Below, one piece after another: positions 33,948-43,379 of a stretch of DNA of 64,000 nucleotides. The position numbers and the translations under genes are program-made. Source of the stretch: JAPPOI01 sp028818055. Its GTDB lineage: Bacteria; Pseudomonadota; Alphaproteobacteria; Rhodobacterales; Rhodobacteraceae. Under the pieces are notes generated by a model that did not search any database, had not been told where the DNA came from, and saw nothing but the letters and a program-made list of their open reading frames with translations. The stretch lies in NCBI GenBank assembly GCA_965267405.1, contig OZ253954.1:930001-994000 (forward strand), given 5' to 3'. Position 1 is the stretch's first letter; every line of letters starts with the position of its first letter.

Positions 33948-34367
33948 TTGGACCGGACGGTGGCATTTTTTCGCTGGATGGCATCGGCCGTTCTGCAAGA
34001 CGACCTGGATTGGGTCGACATAACGCATACCTATCCGTTTTCGATCTTCGTCGACGGCGACATTCGCGTGGAGAAGTCTCCACAAGAAACCAAGGACTAC
34101 CTTCGTGGGAGACAACGGGACCTGCACAATGCCGGCGCCCAATCAATGTCGATCGACGTCGTGGAAATTGGCGAAAACAAGAACGGCCGGTTTCCGGTCA
34201 TGGTTCGTCAGTCGTTTCGGGATCATTTTGGTCAGGAGCTCGAGTACAGCCTGTGTCGTTTCCTTTGCTGGGAAGGGCGAGACGGATTGCTCCAGTTGGA
34301 AAGCCTCGAGATTTTACGACTGGGTCTGCCGTTTTCACAACCACAACTCGCGGAAACCCGGCACTAG
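33948..34367 (+). CDS. hypothetical protein in the beta-oxidation cluster
   Basis: The 139-residue product starts at TTG with GAGGGGG four bases upstream; an ATG ten codons in is the alternative. No signal peptide or membrane helix is visible. The sequence WVDITHTYPFSIFVDGDIRV, and later QSFRDHFGQELEYSLCRFLCWEG, suggests a mixed alpha/beta domain. I do not recognise a family. It lies between the thiolase and fadB genes in the same direction, with gaps of about 119 and 88 bases. Confidence 0.6.
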   Translation: MDRTVAFFRWMASAVLQDDLDWVDITHTYPFSIFVDGDIRVEKSPQETKDYLRGRQRDLHNAGAQSMSIDVVEIGENKNGRFPVMVRQSFRDHFGQELEYSLCRFLCWEGRDGLLQLESLEILRLGLPFSQPQLAETRH

Positions 34368-34455
34368 CACCGGCGCCTAGCCGCATCCTTCCTCAAAATC
34401 TCTCAATCGTTTCCGCCTTGACGGCGGCACCCCTGCGTACGGAAAGGGTCTCTTA

Positions 34456-36654
34456 ATGACGGACTTCACATACAAGCTGCACGATGATGGCGTTGCCGTT
34501 ATCACTTGGGACGTCCCCAACAAGTCGATGAATGTTTTGACCCGCGAGGCCTTCGCTCTGGTTGAAGGATTTGTGGATGACGCATTAAGCGATGACGCCG
34601 TAAAGGGCATCGTTATTACATCTGGCAAGGACTCGTTTGCCGGCGGCATGGATTTGAACGTTCTTGCCAACATTCGCAATGAAGCTGGCGACAATCCGGC
34701 GCCTGCCCTGTTCGACTTCATCATGAACGGACACCGCATTCTGCGAAAAATTGAGCGTGCTGGAATGGACGCCAAGACCAACAAAGGCGGTAAACCGATA
34801 GCGTGTGCTATCCCCGGTTTGTGCGCCGGCATTGGCACCGAAATCGCACTATCTTGCCATCGCCGCTTCATGGCCGACACACCGAAAGGTCGCATTGGCC
34901 TGCCTGAGATTTTGGTCGGGTTGTTTCCCGGGGCCGGCGGCACAACGCGCTATTCGCGGATGGTTGGAGCAATGGCGGCAGCTCCGGTTCTGCTGGAAGG
35001 CAAGATGCTGGCACCAGCCAAAGCAAAATCAGCGCAGCTTGTTGACGAGGTTGTACCTGCAGACGAACTGCTGACGAAGGCAAAGGAATGGGTCTTGAAC
35101 GCCACTGATGCCGACATCGTCAAACCCTGGGATCAAAAGGGTTGGAAGATGCCCGGTGGTGCTCCTTACCACCCTCAGGGTTTCATGACATTTGTCGGCG
35201 CAAGCGCCATGATCAACGGCAAAACCAAAGGTGTTTATCCCGCCGCTAAAGCATTGCTGAGCTCGATCTACGAAGGAGCGATGGTTCCGTTTGACACGGC
35301 GCTGCGTATTGAAGCGCGGCACTTCACATCGGTCCTCATGAATCCAACGTCCAGCGCGATGATCCGTTCGCTCTTTATCAACAAAGAAGCGTTGGAAAAG
35401 GGCGCAAACCGCCCGGCTGTTGAAGACCAAAAGGTCGCAAAAGTCGGCGTGCTTGGTGCTGGAATGATGGGCGCCGGCATCGCCTACGTAAGCGCGAACG
35501 CCGGTATTGAGGTCGTACTAATCGACCAAAATCAAGAAGCTGCGGACAAGGGCAAAAGCTATTCCGAAGGCATTCTGGACAAGGGCATGAGCCGCAAGCG
35601 CGTGACCGAGGAAAAGAAGGCCGAGGTTCTGGGTCGCATCACTGCCACAACCGATCTTTCGGCTTTGAACGGTTGCGATCTGATCGTTGAAGCGGTCTTC
35701 GAAGACCCTGGCGTGAAGGCCGAGATGACCCAGAAGGTTGAGGCTGTTGTGGGCGGCGACTGCATCTTTGCGACCAACACATCGACCTTGCCGATCACAG
35801 AGCTTGCGAAGGCGAGCGCAAGACCGGAGCAGTTCATCGGCATCCACTTCTTTTCGCCAGTGGACAAGATGCTCTTGGTTGAGATCATCAAGGGCAAAGA
35901 AACCGGTGATCGTGCGGTCGCAAAAGCACTGGATTACGTTCGCCAGATCAAGAAGACGCCAATTGTCGTCAATGACGCACGCTTCTTCTATGCCAACCGT
36001 TGCATCATTCCGTACATCAACGAAGGCATCCGGATGGTCGGCGAAGGGGTCGAACCGGCACTGATCGAGAACGCAGCAAAGTTGCTGGGCTTCCCACTTG
36101 GACCGCTGCAGTTGACCGACGAAACGTCGATCGATCTTGGCGTAAAGATTGCAAAAGCGACCAAGGCTGCACTTGGCGATGCATATGGAAATGAGGCCGT
36201 AGACGAAGTGTTGTTCTGGATGGCTGACCAAGACCGACTGGGACGCAAGAACAAGGCTGGTTTTTATAGCTACGATGATGCTGGAAAGCGCACTGGGCTG
36301 TGGCAGGACCTTTCCGGTCAGTATCCGGTGGCAGACCAGCAACCGGACCTGATCGAAGTGCAGCATCGTTTGATGATGGCTCAGGTTCTTGAGGCTGTGC
36401 GTGCACTTGAAGAGAATGTGCTTCTCGACATTCGTGAGGGCGACGTTGGAGCAATCCTTGGATGGGGTTTCGCGCCGTGGTCCGGTGGACCATTCAGCTG
36501 GTTGGACATGATCGGGACAGACAAAGCCGTTGAAATCTGCGACGCGCTTACATCTGCGCACGGAGATCGGTTTGCAACGCCAGATATGCTGCGGAAAATG
36601 GCTGAAGCCGGAGAGACATTTTATGGCAGCAAGGCCGCAGCGCAAGCCGCTTAA
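34456..36654 (+). CDS. 3-hydroxyacyl-CoA dehydrogenase/enoyl-CoA hydratase, FadB/FadJ type
   Basis: This 732-residue bifunctional enzyme performs hydration and NAD-dependent oxidation in beta-oxidation. The N-terminal crotonase domain (about 1-280) has IVITSGKDSFAGGMDL, IPGLCAGIGTEIALSCHRR (oxyanion hole) and GLPEILVGLFPGAGGTTR (catalytic Glu). The dehydrogenase domain begins near residue 328 with the Rossmann motif VGVLGAGMMGAGIAYVSA, then ASARPEQFIGIHFFSPVDKM with the catalytic His. The C-terminal domain ends in IREGDVGAILGWGFAPWSGGPFSW. It is the last gene of the cluster, followed by a strong terminator. Confidence 0.94.
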   Translation: MTDFTYKLHDDGVAVITWDVPNKSMNVLTREAFALVEGFVDDALSDDAVKGIVITSGKDSFAGGMDLNVLANIRNEAGDNPAPALFDFIMNGHRILRKIERAGMDAKTNKGGKPIACAIPGLCAGIGTEIALSCHRRFMADTPKGRIGLPEILVGLFPGAGGTTRYSRMVGAMAAAPVLLEGKMLAPAKAKSAQLVDEVVPADELLTKAKEWVLNATDADIVKPWDQKGWKMPGGAPYHPQGFMTFVGASAMINGKTKGVYPAAKALLSSIYEGAMVPFDTALRIEARHFTSVLMNPTSSAMIRSLFINKEALEKGANRPAVEDQKVAKVGVLGAGMMGAGIAYVSANAGIEVVLIDQNQEAADKGKSYSEGILDKGMSRKRVTEEKKAEVLGRITATTDLSALNGCDLIVEAVFEDPGVKAEMTQKVEAVVGGDCIFATNTSTLPITELAKASARPEQFIGIHFFSPVDKMLLVEIIKGKETGDRAVAKALDYVRQIKKTPIVVNDARFFYANRCIIPYINEGIRMVGEGVEPALIENAAKLLGFPLGPLQLTDETSIDLGVKIAKATKAALGDAYGNEAVDEVLFWMADQDRLGRKNKAGFYSYDDAGKRTGLWQDLSGQYPVADQQPDLIEVQHRLMMAQVLEAVRALEENVLLDIREGDVGAILGWGFAPWSGGPFSWLDMIGTDKAVEICDALTSAHGDRFATPDMLRKMAEAGETFYGSKAAAQAA

Positions 36655-36677
36655 GCCGCTCATCTATTGAATGTTGA

Positions 36678-36705
36678 AACGCCCGGGGCAACCCGGGCGT
36701 TTTTT
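36678..36705 (+). terminator. intrinsic terminator after the FadB-type gene
   Basis: A perfect 10-bp stem (aacgcccggg with cccgggcgtt) around a GCAA loop is followed directly by a run of T. This is a textbook rho-independent terminator closing the beta-oxidation cluster. Confidence 0.92.
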
Positions 36706-36772
36706 CGTTTGTCCCTTTCAATCTTCATTCGCACGGCTCAATATGTCCTCTCTTTGTCGAGGAGGGATAATC

Positions 36773-37660
36773 TTGCGCATTTTGTTCACTGGCGGCTCTG
36801 GGAAGGCCGGTCGCCACGCTGTCAAATACCTTACAGACCTCGGTCATCGCGTTCTGAACGTCGATCTCACACCGCTCGACATGCCGGGTGTTGAGAACCG
36901 CATTGCCGACATCGCTGATGCTGGGCAGATGTTTGACGTGATGAATTCCTACGTGGGCTTTGATGAGCTTGAGCCCGGAAACGGTGTTCCAAAATTTGAT
37001 GCAGTCGTCCATTTCGCCGCTGTTCCGCGCATTTTGATTGCAAGCGACAATGAATGTTTTCGCGTCAATGTGCTTGGCACCTACAACGTTATAGATGCCG
37101 CTGTGAAAGCCGGCGTTCAGAAAATCATCTTTGCTTCAAGCGAAACCACATACGGCATTTGCTTTGCAGATGGCGAAAGGAAGCCGGAATATCTTCCCAT
37201 CGACGAAGACCATCCAACGATCCCCGAAGACAGCTATGCCATGTCCAAGGTGGCCAACGAAGTCACGGCAAAGAGCTTTCAGCGACGGAGCGGTTTCGAC
37301 ATTTACGGGCTGCGCATCAACAACGTCATTGAACCGCACGAGTACGCAGAGAATTTCCCGTCCTATGTCGAAAACCCGAAGTTAAGGTTGCGAAATATCT
37401 TTGCGTATATCGATGCACGAGATCTCGGGCATATGGTGGAGTGCTGTCTGAATACTGACGGTCTTGGCTATCAGATTTTCAACGTCTCAAACGACACGCT
37501 TTCTGTTGCGACACCAAGCGGCGAGCTGCTGCAAAACTTCTATGAAGGCGTACCGACGACCAAGGACCTCGGCGAAACAGAGACGTTTTATGCAAACGAC
37601 CGCGCAAAAGAGCGTTTGGGCTTCCAGCCAAAGCACAATGATTGGCGGTCACTGCTTTAG
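36773..37660 (+). CDS. NAD-dependent epimerase/dehydratase
   Basis: The product is about 295 residues of the extended SDR type. It starts at TTG 36773 with GGAGGG six bases upstream; the frame is open further back, but only through the terminator. It shows the Rossmann motif MRILFTGGSGKAGRHAV, VVHFAAVPR and the catalytic SYAMSKVANEV (YxxxK), plus a Ser in IFASSETTYG. The substrate is probably a nucleotide sugar, not determinable here. No glycan gene cluster is nearby. Confidence 0.87.
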   Translation: MRILFTGGSGKAGRHAVKYLTDLGHRVLNVDLTPLDMPGVENRIADIADAGQMFDVMNSYVGFDELEPGNGVPKFDAVVHFAAVPRILIASDNECFRVNVLGTYNVIDAAVKAGVQKIIFASSETTYGICFADGERKPEYLPIDEDHPTIPEDSYAMSKVANEVTAKSFQRRSGFDIYGLRINNVIEPHEYAENFPSYVENPKLRLRNIFAYIDARDLGHMVECCLNTDGLGYQIFNVSNDTLSVATPSGELLQNFYEGVPTTKDLGETETFYANDRAKERLGFQPKHNDWRSLL

Positions 37661-37786
37661 AAATCGCCCATTTTTGGGAATGTAGAGATCTGTGGTAAAC
37701 CCAGAGTAGGGGGAAACACGACTGCTGGAATTATCGGGACATGGTGTACCCGGGCGGCTCTTGTTGGGCCCCTGAAGGAGAAGACT

Positions 37787-38119
37787 ATGCCAAGATTTGT
37801 TTTGACCGGAAATTATTCGTCCGCGGCCATGAAGGGTATGATTGAAGCCCCCGCAGATCGCGAAGCCGCATCGCGTAGTATTGTTGAAGCGGCCGGAGGT
37901 AAACTTGAGAGTTTTTATGTCACGACAGGCGAGCACGACTTCATCATGACGATTTCTATCGATAACCCTGAGGACTTGCTGGCTGGCCTCATGGTGGCAG
38001 GCGCAAGTGGCGCCGCGACAAATCTTAGAACTTCACGAGCATTCACCTCGGCCGAGTTCACCAAGATGCAGGAAAAAGCAAAGGCTCTGGCAGGCGCTTA
38101 TCAAGCCCCCGGAAGTTAA
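37787..38119 (+). CDS. GYD domain protein
   Basis: This soluble protein of 110 residues starts MPRFVLTGNYSSAAMKGMI and has KLESFYVTTGEHDFIMTISIDNPEDLLAGLM, the ferredoxin-like core of GYD proteins. Such proteins have no settled function. AAGGAG lies upstream of the ATG. A terminator-like hairpin shared with the convergent rpsD gene lies about 60 bases downstream. Confidence 0.82.
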   Translation: MPRFVLTGNYSSAAMKGMIEAPADREAASRSIVEAAGGKLESFYVTTGEHDFIMTISIDNPEDLLAGLMVAGASGAATNLRTSRAFTSAEFTKMQEKAKALAGAYQAPGS

Positions 38120-38170
38120 ATCCTGTGTTTTGATCGGAGTGCGATCAGTTCGCGCGCTCTGGTATTAGTT

Positions 38171-38201
38171 CAAAAGAAAAGGCCGCCCATTGGGCGGCCT
38201 T
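38171..38201 (-). terminator. intrinsic terminator of rpsD
   Basis: A 10-bp stem (aaggccgccc with gggcggcctt, three-base loop) is followed on the minus strand by ttttcttttg, a U-rich tail. It ends rpsD transcription and may stop GYD transcripts coming the other way. Confidence 0.85.
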
Positions 38202-38225
38202 ACGTCTTTCAGCGTACGCCAGAAC

Positions 38226-38846
38226 TTAGTTCTGAGCGTAATATTCGATGACGAGGTTTGGTTCCATCATGACCGGATATGGCACATCGCCAAGACCAGG
38301 TGTGCGAACGAACGTCGCTGTCATCTTCGAGTGGTCAGCTTCGATGTAGTCTGGCACATCGCGCTCAGGCAGCTGGGCAGCTTCCAGAACGATCGCCAAC
38401 TGCTTCGAGCGATCACGAATTTCGATAACGTCGCCTTCCTTCACGCGGTAGGATGGGATGTTGACCTTCTGGCCGTTCACCTTGACGTGGCCATGGTTCA
38501 CGAACTGGCGGGCAGCAAAAACGGTTGGCACGAACTTGGCGCGGTAGACAACAGCATCAAGACGGCGCTCCAGCAGACCGATGAGGTTCTCGCCAGTGTC
38601 GCCTTTAACCCGAGCAGCTTCCGCAAAGATGCGCTTGAACTGCTTTTCTGTCAGATCGCCGTAGTAGCCTTTCAGCTTCTGCTTGGCGCGCAGCTGCAGG
38701 CCAAAGTCAGACATTTTGCCTTTGCGGCGCTGACCGTGTTGGCCAGGTCCGTATTCACGACGGTTAACAGGTGATTTTGGACGTCCCCAGATGTTCTCGC
38801 CCATCCGGCGGTCGATTTTGTATTTGGCAGCCGTTCTCTTTGACAT
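38226..38846 (-). CDS. rpsD: 30S ribosomal protein S4
   Basis: S4 nucleates assembly of the small-subunit body by binding the 16S 5' domain, and often represses its own mRNA. The 206-residue product begins MSKRTAAKYKIDRRMGENIWG and contains SPVNRREYGPGQHGQRRKGKMSDFG and the S4 RNA-binding domain LLERRLDAVVYRAKF, ARQFVNHGHVKVNGQKVNIPS. It is a single-gene unit with its own promoter, structured leader and terminator. Confidence 0.97.
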   Translation of the reverse strand: MSKRTAAKYKIDRRMGENIWGRPKSPVNRREYGPGQHGQRRKGKMSDFGLQLRAKQKLKGYYGDLTEKQFKRIFAEAARVKGDTGENLIGLLERRLDAVVYRAKFVPTVFAARQFVNHGHVKVNGQKVNIPSYRVKEGDVIEIRDRSKQLAIVLEAAQLPERDVPDYIEADHSKMTATFVRTPGLGDVPYPVMMEPNLVIEYYAQN

Positions 38847-38890
38847 CGACTGATCTCCTTCGTTTCAAGTTTCGAAGGGCGTTGTCCTCT

Positions 38891-38983
38891 CCCCGGATTT
38901 TGCCGGGGTGACAGGGTTCCCCTTGCGGGGTCCACCAACACCAATGAAGCCCGCGCTATACGCAGGCTTTATTGAGCTGTCAA
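38891..38983 (-). promoter_or_regulatory. rpsD promoter and hairpin-rich leader
   Basis: On the minus strand, a perfect TTGACA (38978-38983) and TATAGC (38955-38960) are 17 bases apart, a strong sigma-70 promoter. The transcript would have a leader of about 100 bases. It contains two hairpins: ccccgg/ccgggg (38891-38908) and cccc/gggg with a four-base loop (38919-38930). These may be a target for S4 autoregulation; that is inference. Confidence 0.68.
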
Positions 38984-39004
38984 TGGCTTACTGTACGGTA
39001 AAAC

Positions 39005-40072
39005 TCAGCTTACGCGGGCGACCAGTGCGGCCTCGGCACGACTTAGAACGCGACGCGACATTGGCCCATATGCATCAGCATCCAGCCGTAATTCTGGTAT
39101 CACATCAAAGAGCCGATCAAGTTGGTCGTCTGCGACGGAACTTAGTGACGTGGCGCCTGGATGGAAGCTTTCGGTTTCCATTCCATTCGCGACCAATATT
39201 CCATGCTGCGGAAGCAAGAGATGAATGTAAGTCGCCGACTTTGCCGACAGGTCCCGCGTGATGCGCATGTCGTCGATCAGATCGCGTGCGGCAACCAGCA
39301 CTTCATGTTCGCCCCATAGCGCCAATGCTGCAGCGCCTTGTACCAGCATGCGATGATCCGGCGATACAATAAGATCTTCGGTCGGGCGGCCATTTCCAAG
39401 CGCATCTTGGCGGATGCGGACCGGTCTCAGATCAGGCATCGCATAAAGCCTTGCACCCGATACATGACGGTGCCCAACCCAAAGGATTTCCTGCGCTCCG
39501 TGATCCTTGGTGACGATCTTGTCACCCGCCACAAGTTCTTCGATCGCGCGGGGACCCTCGGGCGTTTCAAGCCACGTACCCGGCGTAAAACAAACAACAC
39601 CCTCTTGCTCGTCGTGAAGGTAACGCAGCCTTGACGGTGCTTCGACGGCCTGCAGCACCCACAAAGCCGTGTCTGCAGGCGGCATCTCTCCAACGAACAT
39701 CAACAACGGGCGGGCGATCTCCGGCATGTCGATGAGTGTTGCGACCCAAGATTTGGCTCCGTCAGTGAGCGTGAAGCTCTGGTCCATCGAGGTTTCATCT
39801 TCAAGGAATGGCGTACGCACGCCTTCGCGAACCAACGCACGTCCAACAATCTTCCGAGCACCTGCGGCGGCATGCCGTCGCAATCGGTCATCGTCCATAT
39901 CATATGCGTGAGCGTCAAATTGGGTAGCGGCGTCAATGCGAACAGGTTCCCCTGTCCAACGCCATGCGGTTCCGCGTTCAACCGCGGAAACCGGCGACCC
40001 CGAAAGTCCGTCGATCTCGGTCTGCGACCACGAAATGACGAACGTGCCCTTTGGGCGCGCCATCATGTTCAT
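39005..40072 (-). CDS. Hint (Hedgehog/intein-type) domain protein
   Basis: This 355-residue protein has an N-terminal region of about 155 residues of no known fold. A Hint domain follows, starting GVVCFTPGTWLETPEGPRAI with the conserved Cys at the position of an intein's first residue. EELVAGDKIVTKDHGAQEILWVGHR continues the domain, then LIVSPDHRMLVQG and HGILVANGMETESFHPG. These match the Hint_2 group common in roseobacters. A C-terminal tail of about 50 residues remains. There is no obvious signal peptide. Whether it self-cleaves is unknown. Confidence 0.86.
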   Translation of the reverse strand: MNMMARPKGTFVISWSQTEIDGLSGSPVSAVERGTAWRWTGEPVRIDAATQFDAHAYDMDDDRLRRHAAAGARKIVGRALVREGVRTPFLEDETSMDQSFTLTDGAKSWVATLIDMPEIARPLLMFVGEMPPADTALWVLQAVEAPSRLRYLHDEQEGVVCFTPGTWLETPEGPRAIEELVAGDKIVTKDHGAQEILWVGHRHVSGARLYAMPDLRPVRIRQDALGNGRPTEDLIVSPDHRMLVQGAAALALWGEHEVLVAARDLIDDMRITRDLSAKSATYIHLLLPQHGILVANGMETESFHPGATSLSSVADDQLDRLFDVIPELRLDADAYGPMSRRVLSRAEAALVARVS

Positions 40073-40194
40073 CTTACCTGCCTCGATATTTTTTATATCG
40101 TTTTGTGAATGCTTAGCAGGGGTGATTCGCGCTGAAAAGTCTTTTTCTTCGAGTACGTTGGAGCTGAGTCAGCGATGCAACGGAACGTCTCGGA

Positions 40195-41109
40195 TCAAAA
40201 GCGAGTACTGACGTGGATGGTTCCAACGAACTGGCCACTTGATTGCGCCTCGAACTCTTCGCCTAGCCAGGACAATCCATAGAACACGGACAGGTTGTTT
40301 TTGGTGTATCGAAGCCCCCCGCGGATCCTGTGGCGTGGTGTCAGCACATAGCCGAGATCCGAGGGCAAATAGACGCTCTCGTTGACAATGGCGGTGTCGG
40401 CTCCGACCGTCAGGGTCAAACCCGTCCCGCCCGCGCCAAGACCGTAAGGAATGCGTTGCCCGGTTGCGACGGTCCGCAAAGACAGATCATCCGCAAATCC
40501 CAACCCAAGCTCAAAATCTACTCCGACGCGAAGCATGTCTTCAGTCCCGAGGCGTGCTTCGATGAATGGGATGAAATCAATGTCTCCGAAGTCAAAACGC
40601 ATTGCCACTTCGCCGCTCAGATCAATCGAGATCTGATCTTCAATTTCAAACACACCGGCCAAGTTGGGGATGGTAAAGCCAAGGAGTTCATGAAGTTGAG
40701 TTTGAAAGGCATACAGTCCCGTTTGGTGGCCGATCACGGTCAAATCCACTCCGGCGCGCATCTCAAATTCATTGCGTTCGGCGTAACTATGGATACCAAA
40801 CGACAACACCCCTGCGTGGCGCCGATCTGAAGGAACGACAATGTTCAATCGCTCTGGCGTCAGGATGTCCGACCGAAACCTGAACTCGAGTAAATCGCCG
40901 AAACGGGTGGGCGCTCTGCCCTGCCATGCAGTGCCCTGCAATCGGGCAATCTCAACCGACGAGCTTTGCCAGCGATCATGCCAGTCACCGATTGAGTCGT
41001 TCGACAAACCCCATGCCCAACCAAGCTCTTCGGCGTGCAGAGAGCTCGCAAAACTTAAACACGGAAGCAGAACCAGAACGTAATTGACGAATGCTCGTCC
41101 TAGCCGCAC
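40195..41109 (-). CDS. outer-membrane lipid A deacylase LpxR-like (DUF2219) protein
   Basis: The mature protein is rich in alternating beta strands and ends in Phe (GTIHVSTRF), as outer-membrane barrels do. The early GLSNDSIGDWHDRWQSSSVEI corresponds to the NDxxxxxDRYYTxG region of LpxR. A signal peptide with core FVNYVLVLLPCLSFASSLHA precedes it. A GTG at 41109, at the end of nrdJ, gives a normal signal peptide; an ATG at 41142 lies well inside nrdJ. LpxR removes 3'-acyloxyacyl groups from lipid A; the activity here is inferred. Confidence 0.7.
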   Translation of the reverse strand: MRLGRAFVNYVLVLLPCLSFASSLHAEELGWAWGLSNDSIGDWHDRWQSSSVEIARLQGTAWQGRAPTRFGDLLEFRFRSDILTPERLNIVVPSDRRHAGVLSFGIHSYAERNEFEMRAGVDLTVIGHQTGLYAFQTQLHELLGFTIPNLAGVFEIEDQISIDLSGEVAMRFDFGDIDFIPFIEARLGTEDMLRVGVDFELGLGFADDLSLRTVATGQRIPYGLGAGGTGLTLTVGADTAIVNESVYLPSDLGYVLTPRHRIRGGLRYTKNNLSVFYGLSWLGEEFEAQSSGQFVGTIHVSTRF

Positions 41110-43379
41110 TTGGAGTGCCCGCAGCTTGAGCACGTCATACAACCTTCAATCATTTGCATGGTGAATTGACCGCAATTCGGGCATGCCGGACCGCGGTTTT
41201 CGCCGAGGTTAACCACCTGAGCGCGGGGGTCCTCTTTCAGACCCATGCCCTCGCCTTCGATGAAACCGATCGAAACCAAATGCCGTTCAATCACGCCGCC
41301 AATGGCGGCCAGGATCGATGGCACGTATTTGCCCTGCATCCACGCGCCGCCACGCGGATCAAACACGGCTTTCATTTCCTCGACGACAAACGACACATCA
41401 CCGCCACGCCGGAATACAGCTGAAATCATGCGGGTCAGGGCAACAGTCCAGGCAAAGTGCTCCATGTTCTTGGAGTTGATGAAAACCTCAAATGGCTGAC
41501 GACGACCGCCTACCACAATGTCGTTGATGGTAATGTAGATCGCATGCTCGCTGTCGGGCCATTTGAGCTTGTATGTGCTGCCTTCAAGCGTTTGTGGTCT
41601 GTCAAGCGGCTCAGCAATATATACCACTTCGCCGTCCGCAACGGGTGCGATCCGCGCCGGAGTTTCGGCTTCGTCTTTTGTCTCGCTTACGGCCAAAACG
41701 CTTCCGGTAACCGCGTTCGGTCGATAGGTGGTGCACCCTTTGCAGCCGGTGTCATAAGCTTGCATGTAGACATCTTTGAAGGCTTCAAAGTCGATATCTT
41801 CCGGGCAGTTGATCGTTTTTGAGATGGAACTGTCGACCCACTTCTGGGCCGCCGCCTGCATGCGGACATGGTCTTCTGGGGCCAGCGTCTGGGCGTTCAC
41901 GAAGTGACCAGGCAAATCGACATCACCATGCATGTCACGCCACATCTGGACGGCGTAATCGACAACCTCTTCTTCCGTGCGCGACCCGTCTTTCTGAAGC
42001 ACCTTCCGGGTGTAGGAATAGGCAAAAACGGGTTCGATCCCGCTTGAGACGTTGCCAGCATACAGGCTGATCGTGCCCGTCGGAGCGATTGACGTCAAAA
42101 GTGCGTTGCGGATTCCGTTTTCACCGATCTCATCGCGGACATCTTCGTCCATTTCCTGCATCGAGCCCGACGCAAGGAATTTTTCCGCATCGAACAAGGG
42201 GAACGGCCCCTTTTCCTTAGCGAGTGCCGCTGACGCCAGATATGCGGCGCGGGCGATGGTTTTCAGCCATTGTTCGGTCAGACGCGCCGCTTCCTCCGAG
42301 CCATAGCGCGCACCAACCATCAACAGCGCATCCGCCAGACCCGTCACACCAAGACCGATGCGGCGCTTGGCCTGTGCTTCTTGTGCTTGCGCTTCCAGCG
42401 GGAACTTGGACGCATCAACCACGTTGTCCATCATCCGCACCGCCGTTGTGACCAGCTCGGTAAGCTGAGTTTCACAGACATGCGCCTTTTTCTCGTCGAA
42501 CGGATTGAAAACCAACCGCGCAAGGTTGATCGAGCCCAGCAAGCAGGCGCCATAAGGCGGCAATGGCTGTTCACCACAAGGGTTCGTGGCGCTGATCGTT
42601 TCGCAATAGGCAAGGTTGTTCATTGCGTTGATGCGATCGATGAAGATCACGCCAGGTTCCGCAAAATCATAGGTCGCACGCATGATCTTGTTCCACAGAT
42701 CACGGGCTTGAACTGTTTTGTAGACGCGGTCACCAAAACTCAGTTCCCAGGGGCCATCGGCCTTCACGGCTTCCATAAACGGATCGGTGACCAATACAGA
42801 GACGTTGAAGTTCCGAAGCCGTGCCGGGTCGGACTTGGCTGTGATGAAGTCTTCAATGTCCGGATGATCGCAGCGCATCGTCGCCATCATCGCGCCGCGC
42901 CGACTGCCGGCGGACATGATAGTGCGACACATTGCGTCCCAGACATCCATGAAGCTGAGCGGACCCGAGGCATCGGCCGCAACGCCCTTCACACCAGCGC
43001 CTTTGGGACGGATGGTCGAAAAATCGTACCCGATGCCGCCGCCCTGCTGCATCGTCAATGCAGCTTCTTTCAACATGTCGAAGATACCGGCCATGCTGTC
43101 CGGAATCGTGCCCATGACAAAGCAGTTAAAAAGAGTGACCGAGCGATCTGTGCCGACGCCAGCGGTGATCCGTCCTGCTGGCAGGAATTTGAAATCCTCC
43201 AGCGCATCATAAAACTTCGCTTCCCAATCAGAGGGATCTGCTTCGACACTGGCCAACGACCGAGCAATGCGGCGCCATGTATCTTCGATCGATTCATCGA
43301 TCGGTGTCCCGTCCGCCTCTTTCAGGCGATACTTCATGTCCCAAATCTGCTCAGCAATGGGTGCTGCAAAGCGTGTCAT
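41100..43379 (-). CDS. nrdJ: adenosylcobalamin-dependent class II ribonucleotide reductase
   Basis: NrdJ reduces ribonucleotides to deoxyribonucleotides using B12 for radical generation, without oxygen. About 759 residues from ATG 43379 (AGG nine bases upstream). Active-site features are FNCFVMGTIPDSM (first Cys), the NPCGEQPLPPYGACLLGSINL block (radical Cys, Glu), and SIAPTGTISLYAGNVSSGIEP. The C-terminus has CKGCTTYRP and a zinc-ribbon-like tail CPNCGQFTMQMIEGCMTC that ends CSSCGHSKCG. The LpxR-like gene overlaps its 3' end. No class I enzyme lies in the window. Confidence 0.95.
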   Translation of the reverse strand: MTRFAAPIAEQIWDMKYRLKEADGTPIDESIEDTWRRIARSLASVEADPSDWEAKFYDALEDFKFLPAGRITAGVGTDRSVTLFNCFVMGTIPDSMAGIFDMLKEAALTMQQGGGIGYDFSTIRPKGAGVKGVAADASGPLSFMDVWDAMCRTIMSAGSRRGAMMATMRCDHPDIEDFITAKSDPARLRNFNVSVLVTDPFMEAVKADGPWELSFGDRVYKTVQARDLWNKIMRATYDFAEPGVIFIDRINAMNNLAYCETISATNPCGEQPLPPYGACLLGSINLARLVFNPFDEKKAHVCETQLTELVTTAVRMMDNVVDASKFPLEAQAQEAQAKRRIGLGVTGLADALLMVGARYGSEEAARLTEQWLKTIARAAYLASAALAKEKGPFPLFDAEKFLASGSMQEMDEDVRDEIGENGIRNALLTSIAPTGTISLYAGNVSSGIEPVFAYSYTRKVLQKDGSRTEEEVVDYAVQMWRDMHGDVDLPGHFVNAQTLAPEDHVRMQAAAQKWVDSSISKTINCPEDIDFEAFKDVYMQAYDTGCKGCTTYRPNAVTGSVLAVSETKDEAETPARIAPVADGEVVYIAEPLDRPQTLEGSTYKLKWPDSEHAIYITINDIVVGGRRQPFEVFINSKNMEHFAWTVALTRMISAVFRRGGDVSFVVEEMKAVFDPRGGAWMQGKYVPSILAAIGGVIERHLVSIGFIEGEGMGLKEDPRAQVVNLGENRGPACPNCGQFTMQMIEGCMTCSSCGHSKCG

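Noticed and set aside
35518..36663. 381-codon minus-strand frame opposite the FadB-type gene
   Set aside because: Shadow of the coding strand's codon bias; no domain and no ribosome-binding site worth noting.
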